Shown piece after piece: positions 21,130 to 32,990 of a stretch of DNA of 64,000 nt (its first letter is position 1; each line of letters starts with the position of its first letter). The notes under the pieces are model-generated. The model was given only the letters and a program-made list of their open reading frames with translations, did not search any database and had not been told where the DNA came from. The position numbers and the translations under genes are program-made. This DNA is from Dastarcus helophoroides (Eukaryota > Arthropoda > Insecta > Coleoptera > Bothrideridae), in contig CM053333.1 of the NCBI GenBank assembly GCA_028583605.1, positions 10,934,638-10,998,637 of the forward strand, read 5' to 3'.

Positions 21130-23375
21130 TCTTATAACCACTTTTTTTTCAGACAGTCCCGTAGGGTTTCGCATTTTAACTCTGCTAACTGGGAAGAATA
21201 AAGAGAATTCTTTGCATCTTGCCCTTGGCAGGAAGTCTGCTTTAACTTAGACAACCCTTCCTCAGTCACCAAATCCATCACTGAAACTACCCTGATTGGT
21301 ATGGAATGCTCAGTTCCTTACTCCCAAAAGAAGTATGCCTCCAGTAAATCTTTGTTCAGCAAAAAATGTGCTTGGGCTGTCTCCTGCAAAAATTGCGCAT
21401 ATTGTCTTTGAGGAAATAATCCCTCAGTCGAGACTCGCATCACCTTTGTAGATGCACGACATTTTTGTAAACTGGTTATTGACGAAGAAAAAAGTGATTT
21501 CGATCGTAAAATGCGAAAGAGGCGTATCAACTGTCCAAACGGTTCCAAGTCGTTTTGAGGATTTGCAAAGTCGATTGGAAAGAATTTTACATCTTCCAAT
21601 TTTCCATTATTACTCGATGACAATAACAATATTGCGACTACTCCCAAGGAAAAGACTGAGATGCTAGCGTTAGTGTTTGCTGAAAATTCCAACCTTGATC
21701 CTCGAAATGCAAAACATCCTATTCTTCCTAAGATTGGCACTTCAATGCCTAAAGTTATTTTTAGACACAGCACAATCAGGAAGATTCTTTTCGAGCTCGA
21801 CACCTCGAAAGCTTTTGGTCTTGATGGTATCTCCGCTAATGTTCTTAAGAAGTGCCCTTCAGTCCTAAGCAAATTGTTTACCCCCTCTTACAACAAAGGT
21901 GAATTCCCTAACATCTGGAAATCTGCTAGGGTGCAGCCTGTCCGTAGAAAGGGAAAAATTAATCTGGCTAACAAATATTGCCCTATATCTTTGTTGTCCA
22001 TGATATCTAGTGATAGAAAAGGTTATCAACTGACAATTCGGCAGTTCTTCCTAAGAAAACTCGTGCTTACTAAGGTTATCAACATCGAGATTCTCAAATA
22101 TCTGGAGGAGAATAGAATCATCTCGTATAGGCAATACGGTTTCAGACAACAACGCTCAACTGGCGATCTACTGGTATATGTTACTCAGCTATGGAAAAAC
22201 ATGGTGAGGTTAGGATTGTGGCATTGGCCTTCAACAAAGTCTGGCACCGATTTCTTTTCGCCCAATTAACATCTTATGGTTTTCCTCCTGGACTCTATCA
22301 TTTGATATCCAATTTTATCGCTGACAGATCTTTTCAGGGTGTTGTCAATGGCACCTCATCCGAGACATTTGTTATCAATGCAGGGGTGCCTCAGGGGTCT
22401 GTCTTGTCTCCTACTCTATTTATGTTGCACATAAACAATCTCTTAGCTTCAACTCCCAATCGGATATACAGCTACGCAGATGGTAGTAGGCTTGGTGTCA
22501 CCTTTTTTAGAACAGACCATTATCCGTCGCTGCTTTAGATCGAATAAGGGAACAGCAGATACAGATGATTAATCGGGATCTCGAAAACATTTTGGAATGG
22601 AAGAAAAATCTGATCGACTTTAATGCTTCAAAAAGCACGGTTTTCTCAAGGAAGAGATCAAGGGATAATGCAACAAACATATTAATGGACGGTAAAATTC
22701 TTCCATGGGATCTAATCTATCTATTTTACGAGTGAATGCGAGCACTAACTTCTCTTGGGACGATCATGTGCGCGCCATTGCCAAATCCGCCTCTCAGAAG
22801 CTAGGCTTTCTTTTTAGAGCTAAAAAGTCCTTCACATATCATTAGCTACTCACACTATACAAAGCTCAAGTTAGAATACTGTTCTCATGTTTGGTGTTCA
22901 ACCCCAAAGCACACTTTAGCTCTTTTGAATCCAGTTCAAAGAAAACCGATTCGCCTAATTAATGACGAGAGTTTGACCGATTGTCTCGAAATACTAGACC
23001 ACAGGAGGATGATTGGTAACTTGTTCCTTTTCTACAAGTGGACAAGTCTCTTTTCTGCAATGGAAGATGCTCGCAGGAACTAATAGGATTGATCCCCCCC
23101 AAGGGCAAGGTTTTTGAGGCATACAAGACAGTTGGAAACAGCAAATTCCTGTGGGGTCCAGCTTGACATAGTAAGGACTTTTGTCTACGAAGATTTTTTT
23201 GCTATAGAATTTCCAAGCTATGGAACTGGTTATCGAAAGGAATTTTCCCCAAAAATTACAACCTATCCTTGTTTAAGAAGGTGGTTCATCGCCATCAATC
23301 CTTGTTTTCGCATCCTACTTGCAGTACTTTGAGAGCATAATGGGGTTGCCCTTTGCGAGTGGATTAAACTTAAAA
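21130..23375 (+). pseudogene. CR1/Jockey-like retrotransposon copy 2, the longest copy
   Basis: The degraded linker upstream of RT begins about 21130. RT then reads SKAFGLDGISANVLKKC (about 21805-21855), NIWKSARVQPVRRKGK, KYCPISLLSMIS and QYGFRQQRSTGDLLVYVTQ (to about 22185). A frameshift follows, then MEKHGEVRIVALAFNKVWH, where the residues carrying the domain A Asp are missing. Next come LISNFIADRSFQGVVNGTSSE, NAGVPQGSVLSPTLF and SYADGS, where YADD has become YADG. Frameshifted C-terminal blocks and the common 3' UTR (GCATAATGGGGTTGCCC, GCGAGTGGATTAA, then A-rich) end at about 23375. With two catalytic lesions it is dead. The 184-residue frame on the opposite strand (21318-21872) is only its shadow. 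Confidence 0.88.
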
Positions 23376-23379
23376 AAAA

Positions 23380-24458
23380 GTAGATGTATCATATTTTAAT
23401 TTCATTTTATACGTCATATTAAGGACTGTGCAACTACAGCAATTGTAGCAAAGCTACAAGATCTAGCAATTCTGAATTAAACTACTACCTCACTTTATTT
23501 GTTAAAATCAAGTTACATGTAGAAAAATTGGATTTAGAGTGCCTTCAGATCAATTTTTATGAAATTCGTTCAACTCCTCAATTCTTCCCAAGAATTAAGG
23601 AGTTGGAATCAGCCTAAAGTTGACGATCTTTATTAAAAATAAAAGAAAAAAGATTTTGACTGCATTCCATTTCTTGAACAGGCTATTTTCCTAGTGCAAT
23701 TAGTTTGGTTAGAGAATTAGCTTGCTTAGTTTCCTTCAAAACAAATAAATGAAACCGAAAGGGGTAACTTTGGTTTAATTATTTTATTTTGGCCAGAACA
23801 ATGGGTGGTCGCAGAAATGTTAACTTTTTTTTTTAATTTAGCATCCATCCATTTTGCTCGGTCTGGTAGTAAAGCAAAAACATCCTGCCTCTTGAGAAGT
23901 TATAAATAGTAATAAATACGTTTAAAACCTTGCTAGTTAAAGCATAAAGCAATGCTGGCAAATCATTTAGGCAAAGTAATGCTATTTAAATATAAAAGTC
24001 AAACTTTCGCTTTGGCGTCCCCGAACAATTAAATGCTTTATTCATCACGTACCTATATGTCATAAAACATATTACCTCTCAATAAGCGATCAAAGATTCC
24101 TTTGTGCAGCTTAACCGTCAGGTAAATTTCTTGAAGAAATAGGTACGGTTATTAATGTTAACAAAAAGCTTAAACACAGTACAATGACGTATGATATTTC
24201 CAGCAGAAAATAATGTATATTTACTGCACCGTATATCTTTATCACAATCCTTCAAAATTTCACACAAACCTCCCTAGTTAAATCAGACTATCAGCTAATA
24301 CATTATTTCTGAATAACACATCATTCAACCTTCAGTAAAAACATAAAATTATAAAATTGATCAGTTGGTCGGTCTCGCATTAATTTCCAATAATGTGGAT
24401 TTTTACAAGCAGCTGCTTTACTTTTTTAAATCCAATTAGTTTTCTTTTTAACAATAAA
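23380..24458. other. no recognisable feature
   Basis: A+T-rich sequence with nothing I can assign. Confidence 0.5.
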
Positions 24459-24470
24459 CAATTGGGGATA

Positions 24471-24590
24471 TTTTTTTTGGTGCAACGAACTGGTCCTTGG
24501 TTATCTTCAAAAATTGAAACACATATCTTGAGGGCAACTTGTGTGGTGTTTTCTAATCTTTCTTGGTTTCAGGGGACAAGATTTGTATTT
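24471..24590 (-). mobile_element. fold-back mini-retroelement copy 2, internally deleted
   Basis: Flanked by a perfect 12-bp TSD, CAATTGGGGATA, at 24459-24470 and 24591-24602. On the minus strand it starts TTGAAATACAAATC... GTCCCCTGAAACC, lacks the hammerhead, and continues through the inverse arm (TTTTTGAAGATAACCAAGG, ACCAGTTCGTTGCACC) to a poly-A run at the 3' end. The A-tail and TSD mark it as a retroposed copy. There is no coding capacity. Confidence 0.7.
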
Positions 24591-24639
24591 CAATTGGGGA
24601 TAATCCAAAGAAACAGGAATAACTTTTTCAGAATATAAT

Positions 24640-24972
24640 ATTATATATTATACTATGATATAATTATACTATAATAAAATATAATATAATATAATATAAT
24701 ATATTATAATATAATATAATATAATATAATATAATATAATATAATATAATATAATATAATATAATATAATATAATATAATATAATATAATATAATATATA
24801 ATATAATATAATATAATATAATATAATATAATATAATATAATATAATATAATATAATATAATATAATATAATATAATATAATATAATATAATATAATATA
24901 ATATAATATAATATAATATAATATATTATAATATAATATAATATAATATAATATAATATAATATAATATAAT
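24640..24972. repeat. (ATAAT)n pentanucleotide array
   Basis: About 330 bp of ATAAT units with a few phase slips (for example near 24700, 24797 and 24924). The long open frame through it is an artefact of the repeat. Confidence 0.95.
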
Positions 24973-27080
24973 GCAGGGTGATTCAAAATTTAATATAAAT
25001 ATTTTAACAGGGTATTTTTTGGGTCAAAACAGGACTTTTTTTTCTACAAAACTGTGTCCTAAATAGGGTTGCCAAACGTCCGGATTTCGTCCGAACTGTT
25101 CGGTAATTAAGCAAAGTGTTAGTGTCCGGAAATAAAGGTGGACCCAACATAGATTTGTGCGTTAATTTAGAGTTAGCCATAGAGCTGTCAACAATTATTT
25201 TTTGTGGCAGAAGTACCGAGTATATATAAAAATATATTAAGCGAGGATCTTTTTTTTTCAATATTTATAATTATTGTAACTTGTCCTTCGTTATTATTTT
25301 TTAGGTTCCTAATTATATTCTCGTGATCCACTGAAAAGATTCAATATGATACAATAATTTTCATATATTTTGGCTAACAAATAAACCGTATAAAATTGTA
25401 CATTGCGCGTAGTGCTAACTGATGCGAAAACCAGACTAATATTAATAATTTTAATTTACAAATGATGAAGTTATAATTTTTGATATTACAATTAATTTGA
25501 AAATTCAAATAAACCATTGTCTCCTAGTTTTGAGTTTTCACGTCTGTCGGCAGTCTCCATGACTATCACTTTTTAATGAAACCGTATTCAAATATAGAAT
25601 TTCAAGTAATGTGAGTACATAAGAATTAGTGTTATGAAATATCTGGGTAGCCTAGTATGTCTTAGATGATTTAGGAATGAAGTTGCCCGTAGAAACATTT
25701 AATTCTTTTCCCCAAGGAATGAACAATCCGATCTCCCGTCCTCCAGCTACCCTAGACTTGATTACATTTTTGTTAAATTAATTTGTGTAGACAGAGCCAT
25801 GATTATTCCAGCAATTATTTTAGACATACAACTAAATTAAGGTTTACTATCTCGAAATTCTGATAACGTATGACGCTGTGATTCCCAGTGGTCTCTCTAA
25901 TATTAAGAATCGATGGAATCATTATATGATTTAAAAGTGAAAGGCTGCAGCAGACATTTGTATCAGTACAGGTCCGTGAATTAATCTGACGTTTTCTTTG
26001 TCAAAATATTCGGTTACATTAAAAAGAAGCTTTAGTCTTTTAGATGGTCCTAAGCAGATCACGCTGTAAATAAATATGTTTGAGTGTTTTAGTCTCATCT
26101 TTATAATGTATTAAACCAGTTACCTTAACGCTTCGCAAAACAGAAAGCCTGATACAAAAACAAGTGTCAAATTAGACTACGCTTCATTCGACTGAAGCCT
26201 GTTCGTGCTGTTACTTTTCACGGACAGGTATACATATTTATCCAATACATTTTAATGTCTAATTCACTTAAAGTCAACAGTATTTAACAAGCTGGAAGTA
26301 AGGAGAAAAAGACGGCGAATGTTTACCTTGTGGGTGTTATCAAAATACCTAACAATAAATTCCAGGCAAGCCCCCATACTTAGCGAAAAATAGAAGCAAC
26401 TCAACCTAAACTATTAATGACCATTAATAATGCATTTATTATGTAACCGTTTAGTGGCAACAGCAACCCATGTAGTTTCGCCCTAAGACATAACACATCA
26501 CTGATTCCATGTTAGACTTGCTCTCGAAATACGATCCGTGGTGTTATACGAACGATAGCGATATATAAAACAAAGGGGCAAAAACGAATCCTCCGCAGGC
26601 TGGAACCCAAACAAGAATTCGCGTGAGGACATCTTGTAAATGTTAATAGGAGCGGAATTCTATAGACTTAAGAAATCACAACTTGTTTGTATATTTTAAC
26701 GCCAAACATCCGGCGAGGGCGACATGGGAACTCAACCCCATTAAAAAAATCATCGGGTTGTATTCAGTCACCGGAGATGGAACATTCACGACAGAAGTGT
26801 CGTATTTTTCAAAAGCTATAAGAGCGTGGAGTGCCATAAACGTGTGCAACGTCAAGTGTCATACGTTTACAGTATAGATTTTACACTGGTGCAATCAAAG
26901 ATGAGAAATATTTCATTCAGCTATTGATTTTTGCCTGATTCTCGCATTCATGGTTGCTTGATTCTATCATTCATGTTTCTTGAAATTATTTAGGTGGAGT
27001 TTGAACAGAATTCTCACGAGTTGAAACGCGTCTGTAAGAGTGGATATTCACCGCGAACATTTGTGGCTAATGTAACTCTT
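24973..27080. other. no recognisable gene; element-end-like sequence at its left edge
   Basis: CAGGGTGATTCAAAAT at about 24974 resembles the terminus of the fold-back element at 42952. The rest is A+T-rich. A 64-codon frame at 26683-26877 has no recognisable motif and I do not call it a gene. Confidence 0.45.
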
Positions 27081-27740
27081 TAGATGCTAATGATGGATGC
27101 ACCCGAATGGTTCCAGTATGAGTGTCCACTATAACACGTTGTGTCAAGACGAATATTACATCGTGTCAACATGAATGTTACGTCGCGTCGTGTCAAAACG
27201 AATGGCTCGTCGCGCTTTGTCATGGCAAATATGATGGTATTGTGTCAGTAGTCAATATGAATATGATATTGTGTTAAGATCAATATTGCATAGTGTTAAG
27301 ATGAATGTCATGTCTCCAAATCAATATTGCATTATTCCAGAAGAATCTCATACCGTATTAAAACGAATAGCACGTCAGGTCGAGGGAAACATAATGTCAC
27401 ATCAAGAGAAATATCGCACAGTGTCAAGATGAATATGACATTGTGCTAAGGCACAAGGCACGTTTCAAGATGAATACGTAAATTGCATCGTGTCAAGATG
27501 AATGCTATGTTGCATCGTCTCCAAACAAGTATCATATTATGCTCAGTCCAAATATTATATCGTGTTAAAACAAATATGGCATCTTGATATAAAAATCACA
27601 CCATTTCAAGAGGATTATTTCATAGCATCAAGATTAATAAGACATCGTGTCAAAGAAAATATCACGTAGTTTCATGATGATCACGCCAAGACGAATGTCA
27701 AGTAGCATTGTCTCCAACACATTATGTCAAGACGAATATC
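27081..27740 (+). repeat. degenerate minisatellite, left part
   Basis: Irregular tandem units built on CGTGTCAAGACGAATATCA-like words, roughly 20-35 bp each. The same array resumes at 29069 on the far side of the PLE insertion. Confidence 0.75.
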
Positions 27741-27814
27741 ATGTCGTGTCAAGAGGAATATCATTACAGGATAAAGTCTTTCGGGATTGGACCGTGTCAA
27801 AGAACTACTAAAAG

Positions 27815-27859
27815 TATTCGACGTTTCGCCCACCATCATAGGGCGCTTCTTCAGGAACA
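27815..27859 (-). ncRNA. hammerhead-ribozyme-like motif, PLE tail copy C
   Basis: Same 45-nt layout as copies A and B, downstream of the PLE frame. Stem I UGUUC/GAAUA (one G-U), CUGAAGA, stem II CGCCC/GGGCG or GCCC/GGGC, GAAAC, GUC. Stem II is best paired in this copy. Stem III has no loop. Confidence 0.45.
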
Positions 27860-28127
27860 AACAAAAGAAACAATAAATAAAAGGGAGATATAAGGGAATA
27901 TGCAAAAATGGAAGAATGAAAAGGCCAAGTTCAAAACATCAGAGCACGGTAACTCAGTATGTCCACCATACCAGAGGCGTAACTCTTCTGAATTGAAAAT
28001 TGATACAAAGGATAAGAAAGTTTAGACAGAAGAGCACGGTAACTTAGTATGTCCACCATACCAGAGGCGTAACTCTTCTGAGAGGAAAGAAAGAAAGGGA
28101 AACTTTATATACCATTCGTCTGCGCGA

Positions 28128-29044
28128 TCACTTCCGAAGATTTCCCATGGTTGGTTTCCAGAAGAAGCAAAGCATGTAACCGTCATCTCTGTTGATATTT
28201 TTGGGGAATTTTTGGATTTTAATGGCCTCACGTATCTTTCTATTATAGTAATTAGGAATATTGGATATAATTGAAATATTATCAAAGAGAATCTTTTGTC
28301 CGGTCTCATGTTGATGTTTCGCAAAGGCTGACTGCGAAAATAAACCAGACTTAAAACATCTTTGGTGCTCGGATATTCGTGTCTGAAATGATCGTCGCGT
28401 TTCTCCGATGTACACTAAACCACAAGAACAAAAAACCCCGTACACACCATTAGAACGAAGGGATGAAATTTTATCCTTGGGAGATGGGAGGAGCTGTTGG
28501 ATATTTGATGATGATAAAAAAATGCGTTTAATGTTGTGTTTTCTCAATAATTTTTCGATTTGATCTGTTACTTCGTGAACATAAGGAAGAAAGGCTTTAG
28601 AAGAAATTATTGAATTTTGTGAAGGACAAGGGGTAGGGCAAAGATGTCGTTTAATGACAGTTTCAATGTGGTGCGATTTGTAACCATTGTTGCGGAGGTT
28701 GAAACAAATTTTGTTCAATTCATCTGAAAGATTTATCGGTTTGAAATTGCTACAGCTCGTGAAACCAGTGAATTTATGACAGAACGTTTTTGGGAGGTGT
28801 GATGATGGGACTTTGAATGCAAATAACGATTAGTATGGGTGGATTTTAGATAAACGGAATGAGAAACGCGACCGTTTGGTAAACGGGTGACCAGTACGTC
28901 AAGAAAGGGAAGAAAACCGTTGTTTTCGATTTCTATAGTAAAGCTGATGGAAGAATGTAAACTATTTAGGTGATCCAAAAATAAATTTAGTGAATCTTTG
29001 CCATGTGGCCATACAATAAATGTGTCATCCACATAACGAAGCCA
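28128..29044 (-). pseudogene. Penelope-like RT (C-terminal part) plus GIY-YIG endonuclease
   Basis: The minus-strand frame enters at WLRYVDDTFIVWPHG (about 29045-29000). YVDD is the RT catalytic box, followed by NGFLPFLDVLVTRLPNGR and HTNRYLHSKSHH, the usual post-catalytic PLE RT blocks. Around 28735 a one-base shift moves the frame (SDELNKICFNLRNNGY). Then come LPSPKDKISSLRSNGVYGVF, CSCGLVYIGETRRSFQTRISEH and HQHETGQKILF: a GIY-YIG nuclease with GVY...YIG, the Arg-containing helix and a downstream Glu region. The frame ends at 28128. The RT fingers and N-terminal region are missing through 5' truncation. PLE proteins copy RNA into DNA by target-primed synthesis; this copy cannot. Confidence 0.88.
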
Positions 29045-29068
29045 ATGTCGTGTCAAGAGGAATATCAT

Positions 29069-29345
29069 GACATGCTAAGATAAATGTCATATCGTGTCGC
29101 GATAAAAAATCACATCGTTTTAGGATCACCTCGTGTCAATTGAATATCACGACATGGCAAGGTGAAATGTTGCAGTGTCAAGACGAATGTCACTTGTGTC
29201 AAGACGAATGTCACTTGTGTCAAGACAAAAATCAAGTCGAATCAAAAGAAATATTGCGTTATGTGAAGATGAATATTACTTCGTGTCAAGATGGATGTGA
29301 CGTCGAGGCGTGTCAAGATGAATTTCGTATCGTATCAAAATGAAT
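29069..29345 (+). repeat. degenerate minisatellite, right part
   Basis: Continuation of the array at 27081-27740, including two adjacent near-identical units of GACGAATGTCACTTGTGTCA at about 29181-29225. Confidence 0.75.
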
Positions 29346-30594
29346 ATCACCTTCCGACAGGATGAATACCTTTAAAAGAGTCAAAAATACTAATTAGAAA
29401 AAGGACGGAAAGTTCGTTCGGAAATTGAGCTGTTTACTGCCTTGTATGATAATAAATAGTTAGTATCTTTGTCTAATTTAGAACGTGTCAAAATTGACAC
29501 CAAATGCCAGGAGCAGAATTGATTCTATTGGCGACAGAACAAGTTATTTTCATTAAACCGTTCTATTAATAATAATAAATACACGAAAATCCCTTTAAAC
29601 GAAGTCCAACGCGGATTGTGATTATTAAACGTATGCGAATTTGTATTAACTATTGACACGTTAGAATTCAATAATGCAGGGTATCCATAAAGCACAAAGT
29701 TACATGTAAACTTCAAGCTTTGCATGTTTACTGGAACATGTAAAACTCTTTTGCACCTACCCTTTCTGCGGCTGACTAATTTACATATTTTAGGTATAAA
29801 AATTGCACGACATTTTAAATTGTTCATTGCCTTAGCCCTTCCACGGATTTTTTTAATTAAAACTTAATTGGCGTTTATCTCTGAATCAGAAGATAACAAT
29901 TTTATGACCCAATGTCGCTATGCATATTACAACGTTCATAAATGTAAGGAATAAAACGACTTTTTATGACGAACTTGATTATTTAGGCATTTTTAAGTCA
30001 ACATTAAATTTAGTTTATTCCACTATATACATAAATGAATTTTTACATTTCTGCAGTCAACTTACTGTTGCAGAATCTTATGAAACTAAATGAATATTAA
30101 ACTTACAATGCTGCCCAATGTTGTTTGTCATTTTTTTAACTGTTACCAGGTCATTTTGGGTGATCGACATAATTTTAGTACCACAAAATGTCTCAAGTAT
30201 AAAGCATTTACATAATCACAATGGATAAAGACTACAGTTCATGAGATCACGCTAAAATGTTCGATCCCAATGTCTCAACTGGCTGTGGTGTACTTCGTAT
30301 TGTATACGGACGGCAACGGTAATTCCTTTTTATTTATTTTTTTTTAATTTTTGGTCAACAAAGATCGACTGGCCGAAATAGGAAAATAGAAATGAAACAT
30401 TTTCTTTTGCTCCTCAACAAACCATAATTGGTCGAAACATGAAAATATAAACTGATCGAAAGAAAATAAAATTTAACGACTTTTATCTTTGGTCGTAAAA
30501 AATTGTTTGCACAACTTCCAAAAATATATATGGCCCTAAACGTTATCATCAGAGGAATTTTCAGCCCCCACATCGAATGGCCTAACTTGTCCAT
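29346..30594. other. no recognisable gene
   Basis: A+T-rich. A 100-codon minus-strand frame at 29525-29827 and a 79-codon one at 30355-30594 show no motif I recognise and no gene-like context. Confidence 0.45.
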
Positions 30595-31654
30595 GCAAAG
30601 AGTTGAAATTTTGGAATAAGGTTGAAATTTTGAAAAAAAACCTCAAGTTCTGAGAAAAGTCCTAACTTTAAAAAAAGTCTGAATTTGATAATAAAAGTAT
30701 TAAAAAAAAGGCGAAAGTTCTGAAGTTTGAAAATTTTAAAGGTCGAAACGTCGTAAAATATAATTTTTTTAAGAAGTGAGAATTTTCGAAAAAGAGTCGA
30801 ATTTTTTAATGTTTCAAATAAAAGTCCAATTTGCGTCACAAATGTCGAAGGTTCGAAAAAAAGTCAAAACTTAAAAAAAATCAAAATTTTTAAAAACAAG
30901 TCACAATTTCGAGAAGCAGTTAAAAGTCTAAACAAGGATGCCAATTTTTGAAACAAAATGGATATCTTGGAAGAGGTAGAAGTTTAAAAAGGTAGATAAA
31001 ATTCTGAAAAAAGTTAGAAAATTTCAAATATCTAACTTATGTAAAAATTAATTTAAAAAGGAAATGGGAAATTTCGAAACAATCGATTTTTTTAATTTTT
31101 CCAATTAAAGTCCAGTTTACTATATATAGGTCGAATCTTTAAGAAAAAAATCAAAATTTAAAAAAAAAGTAAAAACTTTCAAAAAAGTCGAAACTTTGAA
31201 TAATGGTCAAAAATTTTAACAAAGATGCAAAAACCGTGAAAATTCTGAAAAAAGTTCGAAAATTTTAAACGTTGAAATTTTGTACAAAATCAAATTTTTA
31301 AGAGTGAAAATTTTTTAAAAAAGTCAATTTTTTCAGTTTTTCAAAAAAAAATCCAGATTACTACTTAAAGGTCGAAATTCCTAGAAAAAGTCAACATTTT
31401 TGGAAAAAAGTACAAATTTTCAAAAAAAGGAAAACTTTAAAAATAATAAAAAATTTGAACAAAGATGCAAATTTTCAAAAAAGTGGATACCTTATTTAAG
31501 GTTTTCAAAAAAAATACTGAAAGTTCTGAAAAATTAAAAAAAAAAATGAAATTTTGCAATACACCGAACGAGTATTTTCGAAAAAATTGAATTTTTCAAA
31601 TAATTTTATTTTATTTATTTATTTATTTTTCAAATAAAAGTTTCCTAAAAAAAA

Positions 31655-31810
31655 TTGAAATACAAATCTTGTCCCCTGAAACCAAGAAAGATTAAAAAAC
31701 ACAACAAAGGTTGCTCTAACGTGTTTCGATAATCAAGCTATCATCTTCAGAGAGGTACTCAAGGGACAAGATTTGTATTTCAAATGTTTCAAGATAATCA
31801 AGGACCAGTC
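31655..31810 (+). mobile_element. fold-back mini-retroelement copy 3, with hammerhead
   Basis: A perfect 21-bp inverted repeat bounds its core: TTGAAATACAAATCTTGTCC plus C at 31655-31675, and the reverse complement at 31763-31783. Between them lie CTGAAACCAAGAAAGATT and an antisense hammerhead-like motif (31714-31754). Outside the right arm it continues TTTCAAGATAATCAAGGACC, AGTCCGTTCCACC, matching copies at 24471, 36528 and 47568. The exact right end is uncertain because no TSD is evident within the A-rich host block. Confidence 0.7.
31714..31754 (-). ncRNA. hammerhead-ribozyme-like motif, mini-element copy 3
   Basis: Stem I CUCU/AGAG (31754-31751 / 31717-31714); CUGAAGA (31750-31744); extra U; stem II GAUAG/UUAUC with one G-U; intact GAAA (31727-31724); C-AC-G mini stem III; UU at the cleavage position. 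Same length and layout as 2045-2085. Here GAAA is canonical, while the triplet is GUU rather than GUC. Confidence 0.5.
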
Positions 31811-32990
31811 CGTTCCACCAATCATGGGTCCCACATAAAGGTCGAAATTCTTAGAAAAAGCTAAGTTTTTTTTAAGAATTTGAAATTTTCAAGAAAAGTC
31901 AAAACTTCGAGAAATAGCCAACATTTCAACAAAGGCGGATATCGAAAAAAGTGTAAATCTTGAAAAAGGGTAGAGATTCTTAAAAAACACCATTTCAACA
32001 TAATCAGGTTTATTACAAAAATCTAGATCTACAAAATTTTGAAAAAAGGTTAAAATTTTGTGTCAATGTTTTCAAAAAATTCGAAAATAAATCAAAATAT
32101 TTGAAGAAAGTGAAATTTTGAAAAGGTTGAAATTTTCCAAATAAGCTAAAATTTCAAAAATGGAAATTATAAGAAAATGGAAAATTGGAAATTTGAAATT
32201 TTCAAAATGTTATATATAAAGTCCGAAGAAGTGTTCAGGAACGGGAAGAATTTCAATCAAAATAGAGAAATCTGATTGGCTTTTCAAAAAGAATCGTCAT
32301 TTCCAAAGTCAAAATTTTGGTTTTTACTCAGATTTCACCTTTGTGAAAATTGCTTCCCGATTTTTATTAACTTTCTGTAATATTTCGACTTTACATTTTA
32401 AAAATTTCGAATTTTCAAAATCAAATTAAAAAACCAACATTTTAAGTGAGTCAATGTTTTCAAAAGTGGAAACTTTCAAAAAATTCAAATTTTCAGAAAG
32501 GATTGAAGTGTTTTAAAAAAATCGAATTAAAAAAAATTGAAATTTTAATTCCAGATTTTAAATAAGGTGGGTATTTTGAAAAAAGTTCAGCATTTTCAAA
32601 AAACGGCCCAAAATGTAAAAAAAGTCGAAGTTTTTCAAATAAAATTGAATCTAAGATAAAATCAAATTATTTTTAAATTATTTGAAATATTGAAATGAAA
32701 ATTTTCAAAAAATTTTAAAATTCCAAAATAAACATTTTTTAGACAGAAATGCTCAGTGTCCTAACAAATCAAAATATATGTACATAAAAAAGGCAGAATT
32801 TGAAAGAAGTCGGAATTTTGAAAGAAAATCAAAACTTCGGAAAATGTCTAAATTATCAAAATAAGGTCAAAAATTTGAGCAACAATTGAAATTATGGAGA
32901 TCGAATAGAAAAATGTTGAGATTTTGAAAGAAATCGATTAAAATATTTCGAAATTATCAATAAAAATCGATTTGGTTAAATAACTTCCCT

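Larger units (their letters stand above)
27765..29044 (-). mobile_element. 5'-truncated Penelope-like element, copy C
   Basis: The 24-bp sequence beginning ATGTCGTGTCAAG and ending GAATATCAT occurs identically at 27741-27764 and 29045-29068, so the 1280-bp insert looks bounded by TSDs. The host DNA is itself a related minisatellite, which slightly weakens the TSD argument. On the minus strand the insert starts within RT, runs through a GIY-YIG domain, then the 3' tail with two ~90-bp units (about 28080 and 27990) and a hammerhead-like motif. It is the only copy here that joins PLE coding sequence to the tail, and so anchors the tail family. Confidence 0.85.
30595..32990. repeat. A-rich degenerate repeat block
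   Basis: Long run of irregular words such as GTCGAAATTTT, TTGAAAAAAGTC and AAAATTTTCAAAAA. There is no constant period by eye. It is interrupted by the mini-element at 31655. No coding sequence. Confidence 0.7.

Noticed and set aside
21318..21872. 184-codon minus-strand frame
   Set aside because: It is antisense to CR1 copy 2, whose RT motifs are on the plus strand; no motif of its own.
24669..24986. 105-codon open frame rich in Tyr and Ile
   Set aside because: It is the ATAAT array read in frame; no start context, no sequence complexity.
26683..26877. 64-codon frame MFVYFNAKHPARATWELNP...
   Set aside because: No recognisable domain, no splice or promoter context that I can support.
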